Source: Orobanche coerulescens (lineage: Eukaryota; Streptophyta; Magnoliopsida; Lamiales; Orobanchaceae). Taken from it: 64,000 bases of DNA. The stretch's first letter is position 1, and every line of letters begins with the position of its first letter. The stretch is from positions 124,001 through 188,000 of the forward strand of contig JAWKAU010000219.1 of the NCBI GenBank assembly GCA_033398695.1. Direction: 5' to 3'. The position numbers were made by a program, and so were the translations under genes. Below are positions 31,858 through 44,311 of the stretch, one piece after another. The notes below the pieces were generated by a model. That model made no database searches. It had not been told where the DNA came from and worked only from the letters and a program-made list of their open reading frames with translations.

Positions 31858-33216
31858 ATGGATCTCAACGACGCTGATTTCTTGGCAAAACTTCGTGACG
31901 CATTGCGTGACGTACCAGAACAACGCGACCAGCGTTGGCAACCTAGGCGTGGTGACTATGAACGATCCTCACGCCATGTCGAAGAATTCAAGGTGAACGA
32001 ACTTCCAGAGTTCGTTGGTGGAACAGATCCTGAAGTTTACCTGGAATGGGAATGAAAAATTAATCGTATGTTCGAGTTTAAAGACCTCGACGATGAGAAA
32101 AGGTGTAAGTATGCAATTCTCAAGTTGGGGAAAGGAGCTTCACTTTGGTACGAAGGAGTAAAAACACGAAGAACTCGTGCGGGGAAGGATAAGATCCGTT
32201 CGTGGGATTCGTTAAAAGGAAAACTTCGTAAAAGATATGTACCAGCATCACACCGGTTATCCTTGTACACGAAGATTGCGGATCTCATGCAAGGAAAGTT
32301 AAATGTCAGTGAGTACATTGAGGAGTTTGAGAACCTAACCTTAATGGGAGAGATAGAGGAGAATGAGGAGCAGAAGATGTCGCGATTCTTGCGTGGCTTA
32401 AACCGAAGCATAGCTAACTCGGTGGAACTGTATCCATACGAGGACTTCGATACATTATGCGGGTTATGTGTGAAGTTAGAAGCTCAGAACAGGATGAAGC
32501 TGTACAAACCCGAGTTTCCAGTCAAATTTGGAAACCCAAGCGTCGGATCTAGTTCAAATGTTAAGGCAAGCTATCGACTCGGTTCTGTTGCGAATCCGGC
32601 TAAGGCGACCGTACCCTACGCATCGAAGGAGACGAGTTTGGCTAAAGTGAGATGTTTCAAATGTCAAGGGTTCGGGCATTATCAAAATGCTTGTCCAAAC
32701 AAGCGAGTGGTGACACTAAGGGAAGTCATCACGATCCGAGATGAGTTGTTGGTTGAGGAAGAAAGACTGGGTGACGTATTTGATTTCGACATGAAGGACG
32801 AAGAAGGAGAAGAATGCGAGACTTACGATGCTCCAAGCTATGACACGGCTTTAGTTCTGCGGACGCTACAAGCCAAAGCTGTTTCGAATGATTCGGAACA
32901 GCGGAATCAAATATTTCACACGAAGTGTCAAGTTGGAAATAAATGGTGTAGTTTGATCGTTGATGGAGGGAGTTGCACCAACGTCGCTTCCAGCGAGATG
33001 GTGACTAAACTCGGGCTGACCACTACGGCTCACCCGAGACCTTACACTTTGCATTGGCTCGATGATGGGAGCAAGATAAGGGTGACTAAACAAGTGAGGA
33101 TTGGACTAGCCATGGGTTCATATGAAGACAACGTATTATGTGATGTACTCCCGATGGATGCATGCCATGTACTGTTGGGAAGACCATGGATGTTTGATAG
33201 GGACGTTTTACACTGA
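31858..33216 (+). pseudogene. R7 gag and protease
   Basis: ATG at 31858 (MDLNDADFLAKLRDALRDVPEQ). Gag continues through ELPEFVGGTDPEVYLEWE to a TGA at 32053-32055, where R4 has CGA. The frame stays open after it to the knuckle CFKCQGFGHYQNACP (near 32665), the acidic linker and protease SLIVDGGSCTNVASSEMV and HVLLGRPWMFDRDVLH. A second CGA to TGA change ends it at 33214-33216. Apart from these two CpG transitions the frame is intact over about 450 codons. Confidence 0.88.
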
Positions 33217-33261
33217 GGGAGAAGTAATGAGTACGAGTTACGGGATAAGGGCAAGAAGATT

Positions 33262-34260
33262 GTGCTTAAACCAATGTCACCTCAAGCTATTCACTCTATG
33301 AGTTCTAGTCGGAGCGAAAAGCCAAAACTGGCCATGTTTGCTAGCGAACGAGATGTGGAACATGCTATCAATGATGGCAAGTGTGTGTACTTGTTGGTTC
33401 TGAAGGAGACACGAAATGGTAACATGGTTGTGCGGAACGAAAGGATGGATGCCTTGTTACACGAATTTGCAGATGTTTTTCCCGAAGAATTATCGTCGGG
33501 TTTGCCACCTATTCGTGGGATTGAACATCAGATCGACCTCATACCGGGTGTGTCGCTCCCTAACAAAGCTACCTATAGATGTAATCCCGAGGAGACGAAG
33601 GAATTGCAAAACCAAATCGAGGAACTGATGGATCGTGGTTATGTTCGAGAAAGCCTAAGTCCTTGTGCGGTTCCGGTATTACTGGTTCCTAAGAAAGACG
33701 GATCTTGGAGGATGTGTATTGACAGTCGAGCTGTGAACAATATAACCATCAAGTATCGATTTCCGATTCCAAGGCTTGATGACATGTTGGACGAATTACA
33801 CGGATCAGTGATCTTTTCAAAAGTTGATCTACGAAGTGGTTATCACCAGATTCGAATGCGGGAAGGAGATGAGTGGAAGACAGCCTTCAAAACTAAACAC
33901 GGGCTGTATGAATGGACTGTTATGCCGTTCGGTCTTACAAATGCACCGAGTACTTTCATGCGCTTGATGAATGAGGTACTTAAGCCATTTTTAGGGAAAT
34001 TTGTGGTTGTATACTTAGATGATATTTTGATCTACAGTCGATCGTTGCAAGAACATTTCGAACACTTGAGGCAAGTCTTCGAAACCCTTAGAGACAAGAA
34101 GCTGTATGGAAAAAAGGAGAAGTGTTCATTTTTGGTAGAAAGTATAGTCTTTCTTGGCTATATTGTTTCAAAGAATGGAGTGTCGGTCGATCAAGCGAAG
34201 ATCGAAGCAATTAAGTCTGGCGATTCCCACTACGATGCGGAGGTTAGATCGTTCCACTGA
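33262..34260 (+). pseudogene. R7 RT
   Basis: Continues the same frame through [84 protein letters not shown] and [15 protein letters not shown]. It breaks near 34220 (AIKSGDSHYDAEVRSFH in place of [18 protein letters not shown]). Between 33217 and 33261 the frame is still coding ([21 protein letters not shown]). Confidence 0.85.
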
Positions 34261-34325
34261 CCGGCTTTATTTTACCGAAGATTCATTCGAGACTTGATGC
34301 CATTGCGAGCCCAATAATCGAATGT

Positions 34326-35996
34326 TTGAAGAAGGGCACGTTTAATTGGGCCATTGCTCATGAGTCATTTGCAAATTTGAAGGCGAAGTTGTGCGAAGCA
34401 CCAATCTTAGCATTACCCGATTTTTCGCAACCGTTTGAGGTAGAATGTGATGCCAGCGGAGTGGGCATTGGAGCGGTTCTCATTCAGGGAAAGCGACCTA
34501 TCGCTTATTTTTCAGAAAAGTTAAACGGTGCTCGTCTAAATTATTGTACGTATGACAAGGAGTTTTATGCTATTGTGAGGGCTCTAGATCATTGGAGTCA
34601 CTATCTTCGGCCAAAGCATTTTATCATACACTCGGACCATGAATCCTTGAAGTATATTAACGGGCAGCACAAGTTAAGTCCCAGGCATGCGAAGTGGGTG
34701 GAATTCTTACAATCATTCCACTTCTCATCAAAGTATAAGGATGGCAAGAGCAATATTGTGGCAGATGCATTGTCTAGGCGTTATGCCTTACTCGCCACTC
34801 TTGATGTTCGTTTGCTTGGATTCGATACAATAAAGGAGTATTACGAAGATGATGCGGATTTTGGCGAGACCTTCGCCCTGTGCAAACCTGGCCCGGTGGG
34901 AGAATTTTCGATACAGGAGGGCTTTCTTTTTAAGGGAAATCGTCTTTGCCTACCAAGGCACACAATTCGAGAATTGCTGGTCCGAGAGGCTCACGGGAGA
35001 GGTTTGGCTGGCCACTTCGGTTCGGCCAAGACATTGGATGTGCTTAAAGAACATTTTTATTGGCCAAGGATGCAGGGGGATGTCCATAATATAATCAGTA
35101 AGTGTGTGACATGCCATATTGCGAAGAGTGCGTTCAAACCAGGAATATACACACCTTTACCGATTCCGGAGAGGCCATGGGAAGATGTATCAATGGATTT
35201 CATTGTGGCTTTGCCTCGAACCCAACGAGGTAAGGATGCGATTATGGTGGTCGTCGATCGTTTTTCAAAGATGGCTCATTTTGTTCCTTGTCACAAAACC
35301 GATGATGCGAGTAATGTTGCTGACCTGTATTTCCGAGAGGTGGTGCGATTACATGGAGTTCCGAAAACTATTGTTTCGGACCGGGACTCGAAGTTTCTAA
35401 GCTACTTTTGGAACACATTATGGAGGAAGGTGGGAACCAAGCTTTTGTTTAGTACTTCGCATCATCCTCAAACCGACGGACAAACTGAAGTAACGAATCG
35501 AACACTGGGGACGCTGTTGCGAGGCTTGGTGAGCAAAACACAAAAGGACTGGGATCTGAAACTGGCACATGCGGAGTTTGCCTGTAACCGATCTCCTACT
35601 CATGCCACGGCACACTCGCCATTTGAAGTAGTTTACGGGTTGAATCCTTACATGCCGCTAGATCTAATTCCACTACCAAGTGACGAATTGGTGCATAAGG
35701 ATGCGGAGTCAAAACTAAAATCAATGCTGAAATTACACGAACAGGTGCGGGATCGAATCAAGGAAATAAATGAGACGTACAAAAGAAAGTCGAACAAGCA
35801 AAGAAGGCCGAGACTATTCGAGGTTGGAGATTTAGTTTGGTTACATTTGAGGAAGGAACGATTCCCGAGTAAGCGTAAGAATAAGTTAATGCCACGAGCC
35901 GAGGGGCCATTTAAAATAGTTGCGAAGGTGAACGACAATACTTACAAATTAGAACTTAGGCGATTATGGAGTGCATGCTACTTTCAATATAGGTGA
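34326..35996 (+). pseudogene. R7 RNase H and integrase, first copy
   Basis: 556-codon open stretch: RNase H ([41 protein letters not shown]), integrase zinc finger ([30 protein letters not shown]), core ([41 protein letters not shown]) and the [19 protein letters not shown] tail. All D-D-E residues are present. It breaks at 35958 (CTTAGGCG where copy two has CTTCCGGGCG), inside LELPGDYG. A further open piece, 35971-36216, holds the rest of the tail, shifted at 36155. Confidence 0.87.
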
Positions 35997-36065
35997 TCTT
36001 TCTCCTTATCTTGATGATGACGGGATTGCAGAATTGAGTAAAATTCCTCTTAAAGGGGGAGGGGA

Positions 36066-36372
36066 TGATACGAGATTAACTACTCCAAGCGAAGAAGACG
36101 AAGTAAGAATTGACGTAAAACATCTCGACCATACTCCAACGTACTTGGGCGAAAGCAGATACGAGACACGGAGTTACCTTGATAATCGGAATTGGAATAA
36201 CTTAAACAAAAGTTAATTTTGGGGGAAGGGAGCCCAAGTGGTAAGAGAATAAAATAGTTTCAGCATATTTTATTAACAAGGGCAGCAGGATTTTTGGCAA
36301 CATGTTGAAGGAAAAAGCGGCTGTCAAACTCCAACTTGGAGACAAGACCCAACTTTTACTTTTGTCAACAAG
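36066..36372 (+). repeat. R7 3' LTR, left part, first copy
   Basis: First 307 bases of the LTR, ending at ACAAG (36368-36372) where R8 begins. No matching right part follows R8 directly. Confidence 0.85.
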
Positions 36373-37246
36373 TGATACGAATTACGTAAGTAATACGTAT
36401 AAAACACAACGGAAGGTTAACAAGTAACAAAGTATCACTCGAATTTTGCTAAGGGTGGCCGAAAGTTGATGGTGTTTCGGCCGTGAAGTAGTGTGATGTA
36501 CGGAGTTTGGCGTGTTTTATCGAACTAGACCTATAACTCGATAAAAGGGTAATCTCTTCCCAAGACCTTTTGAGAATTGATCGAAGTTAAAATCTCGAAA
36601 CTCGTCGAAACAATAACTAAGGTTTGTTGAACTCGTTCAACGTATATTTCAAAGGAAATACAAAGTTTATTATGATTCTCGATGTTTTTCAAGTACAACG
36701 AACACTACTATATATAGTAGTTTACAACCGAACGAAAATACAACAAAACGAACAAAGGGAAACTTCCTAACAACACCTAATCGGCCGAAAATCACAAAGA
36801 GATACCAAGCAATCTTGGTCTTTATTTCATGATGGTGACATGAGATATTCTTGATGAAAATCTTCACAAATCTTTCCTTTTTGCAAGCTTCCAATTCGGC
36901 CGATCCCTACAAGATATGGGAGATAATGACATGAAGAAGAAAGTCTTCCCTCTATCTTCATGCTTCGGCCGTATGTGTCATGGTGGGGAAGGAGGTGATC
37001 TTCATTTATTTTGTGAAAGATATGAAGACAAAGGGTCCCTTTCAAGCATAAATTTGGCCGATCTTCATGCTTTCGGGTCGATCCGTCGTCGAATTCTACG
37101 TCACTCCGATTCCGATTAACAACGTAACTCCAATCCGTTTAACATTTTCTCCTAAGTACAACGATGCATGGCCATGCGAATTTGCATCATCATGGATGTC
37201 GATTTTTATCGGAGTTTCTTCGACTGGAATATTAGATATCGTATCA
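36373..37246 (-). repeat. R8 3' LTR
   Basis: 874 bp. It differs from the solo LTR at 48442-49315 at two sites that I can see (AAGGGTCCC versus AAGTGTCCC, AATTTGGCC versus AATTCGGCC). Confidence 0.9.
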
Positions 37247-38217
37247 TTCCCTCCGTCTTTGAAAGGAATTGACCTCAATTCCGCAATGCCATCGTCGTCA
37301 AGATAAGGTGAGAGATCACCTACGTTGAATGTCGCGTGTACTCCGTATTCGCCCGGAAGTTCGACTTTGTATGCGTTGTCGTTCACTTTTTCCACAATCT
37401 TGTACGGACCTTCGGCTCTCGGCATCAATTTGTTCTTCCGTTTGCTCGGGAATCTTTCTTTTCTCAAATGTATCCAAACTAAGTCGCCAACATCGAATAA
37501 TCTCGCTTTTTTATTTTTGTTCGACTTCCGTTTGTACATTTCATTCACTTCTTTAATCCGTTCCGTATCTTTTCGTAACTTCATCATTGACTTGAGTTTT
37601 GCTTCGGCGTCTTTGTGAACCAATTCGTTGCTCGGCAAGGGAATCAAGTCCAATGGCAAGTGCGGATTTAATCCGTATACCACTTCAAAAGGTGAATGGG
37701 CCGTGGCATAACCGGTGATCGGTTGTATGCGAATTGGCATGAGCAAGTTTAACGTCCCAATCTTTACGAGTTTTATTTACCAACCCTCGTAATAATGCTC
37801 CCAAGGTTCGATTAGTTACCTCGGTGCATCCGTCGGTTTGCGGGTGATGTGAAGTCTTGAATAGGAGTTTAGTACCTACTTTCCTCCATAAAGTATTCGA
37901 AGTAACTCGAAATTTGGAATCTCGATCCGACACGATAGTTTTTGGAACTCCGTGTAAACGAACTATCTCCCGGAAGTACAAGTCCGCCACGTTGCTTGCA
38001 TCATCGGTTTTGTGGCACGCGACAAAGTGAGCCATTTTCGAAAAACGGTCGACGACCACCATGATCGAGTCCTTGCCTCGTTGAGTACGAGGTAAAGCTA
38101 CAATAAAATCCATCGAGACATCCTCCCACGGTCGTAACGGTATCGGCAATGGCATGTATGTACTCGACTTGAACGAACTTTTCATCATATGACAAGTTAC
38201 GCATTTGCTCACGATTG
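37096..38217 (-). pseudogene. R8 integrase and tail
   Basis: Integrase zinc finger end ([13 protein letters not shown]), core ([21 protein letters not shown]) and TEVTNRTLG, then [38 protein letters not shown] and the LTR-coded GVTLLIGIGVT (stop at 37096-37098). The frame breaks around 37590, 37740 and 37900, where R2 has TTCCAGAAGTAACTCAGAAA and R8 has TTCGAAGTAACTCGAAA. Confidence 0.82.
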
Positions 38218-39160
38218 TGATACGATATCTAATATTCCAGTCGAAGAAACTCCGATAAAGATCGACATTCATGATGATGCATCGTTATACTTAGGAGAAA
38301 ATGTTAAACGGCTTGGAGTTACGTTGTTAATCGGAATCGGAGTGACGTAGAATTCGACGACGGATCGGTCCGAAAGCATGGTGGATCGGCCATATCATGC
38401 TTGAAAGGGACATCTTGACTTCATATCTTGTCAAGATAATGAAGTTATCTTCTACTTCCCCACCCTTCACAAACGGCCGAACCAAGTCTAATGGAGTGGA
38501 GACTTTCTTCATCATGTCACTATCCCTCCTTTCATTATCATCTATATAGTTCCAAGAAGGAGTATGTCACAAATCTTCACCAAATAAAGGTGGGATCGGC
38601 CGAACCAAAGGCATGGGAAGAGTGGTGTCTTGTTCTACTTCATGTCACCATCAAAGACCAAGATTTTCCTTGATTTGTGAAGATTTTCCTTCATGTCACC
38701 ATCATGAAATCAAGACCAAGATGGCTTGGCATCTTCTTGTGATTTTCGGCCGAAATATGATGTGTTAGGAAGTTTCCTTTTTCGTTTTGTTGTATTTTAA
38801 ATACGGTTGTAAACTACTATATATAGTAGTGATCGTTGCACTTGTAAATCATCAAGAATCATAATAAACTTTGTATTTCCTTTGAAATATACGTTGAACG
38901 AGTTCGACAAACCTTAAGTTATTGTTTCGACGAGTTTCGAGATTTTAACTTTAATCAATTCTCAAAAGGTCTTGGGAAGAGATTACCCTTTTATCGAGTT
39001 ATAGGTCTAGTTCGATAAAACACGCCAAACTCCGTAATTCTTACTATATCACGGCCGAATTCCATAATATTCGTCCACCACCTTTGTAGTTTCGATCCAT
39101 ATTGTAAACATAATAATCTTCCGTTGTGTTTTATACGCATTACTTACGTAATTCGTATCA
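38218..39160 (+). repeat. R9 5' LTR
   Basis: 943 bp. Twin hairpins at 38959-38978 and 38989-39020; TATA palindrome at about 38814-38831. The PBS TGGTATCAGAG follows at 39165-39175. Confidence 0.9.
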
Positions 39161-39211
39161 TAAGTGGTATCAGAGACACTTGTCTCACAGTTCTCGACAT
39201 CACTGAAGAAA

Positions 39212-42200
39212 ATGGCATTCACCGATGAAGAAGTGGCACAACTACGTGACGTTCTGCGTGGCTTGCCGGAGCCCAGAATCCATGCACGACGAGGACATGA
39301 CACCATGCATACACCACGACATGCGGATGAGTACAAGACCAGCGAACTTCCGGAGTTCGTAGGCGGCACCGACTCAAGTTTATCCGGAGTGGGAAAGAAA
39401 AATTGAGCGAATGTTTGAGTTCAAGGAACTCAATGACGAGGTACGTTGCAAGTACGCGATCCTCAAACTTGGAAAGGAGCTTCCCTTTGGTTTGAGCGAA
39501 TGAAGACGCAGAGAAGTCGTAGGAAAAGAGAAGATACGTTCGTAGGATTCCCTAAAGGAAACTACGAAAAGATATGTCCCGCTACACACAAACTAAGCAC
39601 ATCGAAAAATTTCGACCTCACGCAAGGAAAGTTAAGTGTCGAGGAGTACATCGAGGAATTTGAAAACTTATCCTTGATGGGAGAACTTGAAGAAAGCGAA
39701 GAATTGCGGATGTCCGTTTCTACGAGGTTTGAACAAAAATATTTCTAATTCTGTGGAACTCTACCCCTATTCCGACTTCGATACTTTATGCGGACTTTGC
39801 ATAAAGTTGGAAAATCAAAACAAAACAAAACTCTCTAAACCCGAATTCCCACCTAAATACGGAAATACCAACTTTGGCGCAAGTTCTAGCTCGTTTCCAA
39901 AACTGTCACCACAATCCAAATTCATTACTACCATTCCAAAAACCCCTACCACACCAAAAGAGACGAGCCTATCTAAAGTCCGATGTTTCAAATGTCAAGG
40001 ATTTGGACACTATCAAAGTGCTTGTCCGAATCGGAGGATTGTGACGTTACGAGAAGCCCTAGCCGCCCGAGAGGAATTATTAGCCGAAGAAGAAAGAGTT
40101 GGAGACGTTTTTAACTTAGAAGCTGACGAAGAAGAAGAATGCGAGGCATACGATGCCCCGAACTATGACACGAACCTTGTCCTTCGCATGTTGCAAACGA
40201 AGGCAGACCCCAGTGACGAAGAACAACGAGACCAAATCTTTCACACGAAGTGTCGTGTCGGAGAGAAATGGTGTAGCTTGATCATTGACGGTGGAAGTTG
40301 TACAAACGTGGCATCAAGCGAGATGGTTTCAAAACTCGGCTTGGTCACCACGGCCCATCCGAAGCCGTATGCACTCCATTGGCTCGATGATGGAAACAAA
40401 GTGAAGGTTTCGAGACAAGTAAAGGTCGGACTCACCATGGGTTCGTATGGCGATGACATTACATGCGATGTACTACCGATGGACGCATGTCACGTGTTAT
40501 TAGGAAGACCTTGGCTATTTGATCGGGACGTACTCCATCGAGGGAGGAGTAATGAATATGAGCTACGTGACAAAGGTAAAAAAATTGTTCTTAAGCCTAT
40601 GTCACCTCAATCTATCCGGACGATGAGTTCGAAAAAAGTCGAAGGACCGAAACTTACGATGTTTGCAAACGAGAAAGAAGTCGAACACGCCATTGACGAT
40701 GGCGAACGTGTTTATTTGATGATGATCAAGGAGGTCCAAATCTTGCCACCAAATCGCAAAATGAGGAGGAGATCGAGGCACTATTACACGAGTTTTCGGA
40801 CGTATTTCTGAAGACTTGCGGTAGGATTACCACCTATCCGCGGGATTGAACACCGATTGATCTTATACCGGAGCTCCATTACCAAACAAAGCGTATCGTT
40901 GTAATCCCGAAGAAACAAAAGAACTACAACGTCAAATTGATGAACTCATGAATCACGGATATGTCAGAAAGTTTAAGTCCGTGTGCGGTTCAGTTCTACT
41001 CGTACCAAAAAAAGACGGAACATGGCGGATGTGTATTGTGATGAGAGCCGTGAATAACATCACCGTCAAGTATCGGTTTCCCATCCCGAGACTAGACGAC
41101 ATCTTTGGACCAGTTACATGGCTCGGTTATATTTTCCAAAGTTGATTTACGGAGCGGATACCATCAAATCCGCATGCGAGAGGGAGACGAATGGAAAACG
41201 GCGTTTAAAACGAAGAATGGACTTTACGAATGGGTTGTGATGCCATTCGGCCTCACCAACGCCCGAGCACCTTTATGAGGTTGATGAACGAGGTTCTAAA
41301 ACCTTTCTTGGGAAAGTTTGTTGTCGTGTACTTAGACGACATTTTGATCTGATCGGTCCGTAGAAGAACATCTCGAACATTTGCGGTACGTGTTTGAGAC
41401 GCTAAGGAACAAAAGCTTTATGGAAAACGGGAGAAGTGTACTTTCCTAGTCGAGAGTCTTGTCTTTCTCGGCTATGTTGTTTCAAAAGACGGAGTTTTGG
41501 TCGACCAAGAGAAGATCGCGGCAATCAAGTCGTGGCCGACCCCAAAGACAATCACGGAGGTACGGTCATTTCATGGCCTCGCTTCTTTTACCGACGATTC
41601 ATACGGGACTTGACACTATATCCGGTCTATCACGGAGTGTCCGAAAAGGGAACCTTTGCTTGGAACGAGACGGCCCAAAAGGCTTTTGAAAACTTAAAAG
41701 GAAAATTATGTGAAGCGCCGATTTTGACGTTGCCCGATTTTTCACAACCGTTTGAGGTAGAATGCGATGCTAGCGGAGTTGGAATCGGGCGATGCTCATT
41801 CGAGAGGCCGTCCCATTGCCTATTTTTCGGAGAAGTTAAGTGGCGCCCGAGTGAATTATTGTACTTACGACAAGGAGTTCTATGCTATCGTAAGAGCACT
41901 CGATCATTGGAGTCATTATCTGCGTTCGAAACATTTCGTGCTGCATTCGGATCACGAGTCGTTGAAATACATCAACGGACAGAGTAAGCTAAGCCCGAGA
42001 CATGCAAAATGGGTGGAATTTTTACAATCTTTTCATTTTTCATCCAAGTACAAAGACGGGAAGAGTAATGTAGTGGCGGATGCACTGTCGAGACGGTATG
42101 CCCATCACAATGCTAGATGTTCGTTTGTTGGGATTCGAGACTTTGAAAGATCATTACAACGACGATTTGGATTTCGGGGAAATTTTTAACCGTTGTAAAA

Positions 42201-43370
42201 CGGCCCCGTACGAGGAATTTGTTTTACAAGATGGCTTTCTCTTCAAGGGGAATAAATTATGTGTGCCGAGACATACAATTCGGGAATTGCTGGTTCGGGA
42301 GGCGCACGGAGGAGGACTAGCCGGTCACTTCGGCTCGACCAAGACTGTAGAGGTGCTAAAAGAACATTTCTTTTGGCCGAAGATGTATGGTGACGTCAGC
42401 ACAATCGTGAGCAAATGCGTAACTTGTCATATGATGAAAAGTTCGTTCAAGTCGAGTACATACATGCCGTTGCCGATACCGTTACGACCGTGGGAGGATG
42501 TCTCGATGGATTTTATTGTGGCTTTACCTCGTACTCAACGAGGCAAGGACTCGATCATGGTGGTCGTCGACCGTTTTTCGAAAATGGCTCACTTTGTCGC
42601 GTGCCACAAAACCGATGATGCAAGCAATGTGGCGGACCTGTATTTCCGGGAAATAGTTCGTTTACACGGAGTGCCAAAAACTATCGTGTCGGATCGAGAT
42701 TCCAAATTTCTGAGTTACTACGAATACTTTATGGAGGAAAGTCGGTACTAAACTCCTATTCAAGACTTCACATCACCCGCAAACCGACTGATGCACGAGG
42801 TAACTAATCGAACCTTGGGAGCATTATTACGAGGGTTAGTAAATAAAACTCGGAAAGATTGGGACGTTAAACTTGCTCATGCTGAATTTGCATACAACCG
42901 ATCACCCGGTTATGCCACGGGCCATTCACCATTTGAAGTGGTATACGGATTAAATCCGCACTTGCCATTGGACTTGATTCCCTACCGAGCAACGAATTGG
43001 TTCACAAGGACGCGAAGCAAAACTCAAATCGATGATAAAGTTACACGAAAAGATACGGAACGGATTAAAGAAGTGAATGAAATGTACAAACGGAAGTCGA
43101 ACAAAAATAAAAAGCGAGATTATTTGATGTTGGCGACTTAGTTTGGATACATTTGAGAAAAGAAAGATTCCCGAGCAAGCGGAAGAACAAATTGATGCCG
43201 AGAGCCAAGGTCCGTACAAGATTGTGGAAAAAGTGAACGACAACGCATACAAAGTCGAACTTCCGCGAATACGGAGTACACGCGACATTCAACGTAGGTG
43301 ATCTCTCACCTTATCTTGACGACGATGGCATTACTGCACTGAGGTCAATTCCTTTCAAAGACGGAGGGAA
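39212..43370 (+). pseudogene. R9 gag-pol polyprotein, heavily frameshifted
   Basis: ATG at 39212 (MAFTDEEVAQLRDVLRGLPE). The best piece is 39687-40811: FLRGLNKNISNSVELYPYSD, knuckle CFKCQGFGHYQSACP, protease SLIIDGGSCTNVASSEMV and HVLLGRPWLFDRDVLHRG. RT is in fragments ([11 protein letters not shown], then about 41160-41380 with VVYLDDILI). RNase H is at 41700-42110 and integrase ([51 protein letters not shown]) at 42080-42751. The tail is broken. Many breaks are losses of two or more bases at CAG, CTG or CCG relative to R5. Confidence 0.85.
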
Positions 43371-44311
43371 TGATACGATATCTAATATTCGATCGAAGAA
43401 ACTCCGATAAAGATCGACATTCATGATGATGCATAGTTATACATAGGAGAAAAAGATAAACGGCTTGGAGTTAAGATGTTAATCGGAATCGGAGTCACGT
43501 AGAATTCAACGACGAATCGGTCATAAACAATGTTGGATCGTCAATATCATGCTTGAAAGGGACATCTTGACTTCATATCTTGTCAAGATAATGAAGTTAT
43601 CTTCTACTTCCCCACCCTTCACAAACGGCCGAACCAAGTCTAATGGAGTGGAGACTTTCTTCATCATGTCACTATCCCTCCTTTCATTATCATCTATATA
43701 GTTCCAAGAAGGAGTATGTCACAAATCTTCACCAAATAAAGGTGGGATCGGCCGAACCAAAGGCATGGGAAGAGTGGTGTCTTGTTCTACTTCATGTCAC
43801 CATCAAAGACCAAGATTTTCCTTGATTTGTGAAGATTTTCCTTCATGTCACCATCATGAAATCAAGACCAAGATGGCTTGGCATCTTCTTGTGATTTTCG
43901 GCCGAAATATGATGTGTTAGGAAGTTTCCTTTTTCGTTTTGTTGTATTTTAATACGGTTGTAAACTACTATATATAGTAGTGATCGTTGCACTTGTAAAT
44001 CATCAAGAATCATAATAAACTTTGTATTTCCTTTGAAATATACGTTGAACGAGTTCGACAAACCTTAAGTTATTGTTTCGACGAGTTTCGAGATTTTAAC
44101 TTTAATCAATTCTCAAAAGGTCTTGGGAAGAGATTACCCTTTTATCGAGTTATAGGTCTAGTTCGATAAAACACGCCAAACTCCGTAATTCTTACTATAT
44201 CACGGCCGAATTCCATAATATTCGTCCACCACCTTTGTAGTTTCGATCCATATTGTAAACATAATAATCTTCCGTTGTGTTTTATACGCATTACTTACGT
44301 AATTCGTATCA
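43371..44311 (+). repeat. R9 3' LTR
   Basis: 941 bp. The first 170 bases differ from the 5' LTR at many sites; the rest looks nearly identical. Confidence 0.9.

Larger units (their letters stand above)
38218..44311 (+). mobile_element. R9: full-length Ty3/gypsy element (ATATC family, long LTR)
   Basis: Duplicates GATTG at 38213-38217 and 44312-44316. LTRs of 943 bp (38218-39160) and 941 bp (43371-44311). Innermost element of the deepest nest. Coding region broken at many places. Confidence 0.93.
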
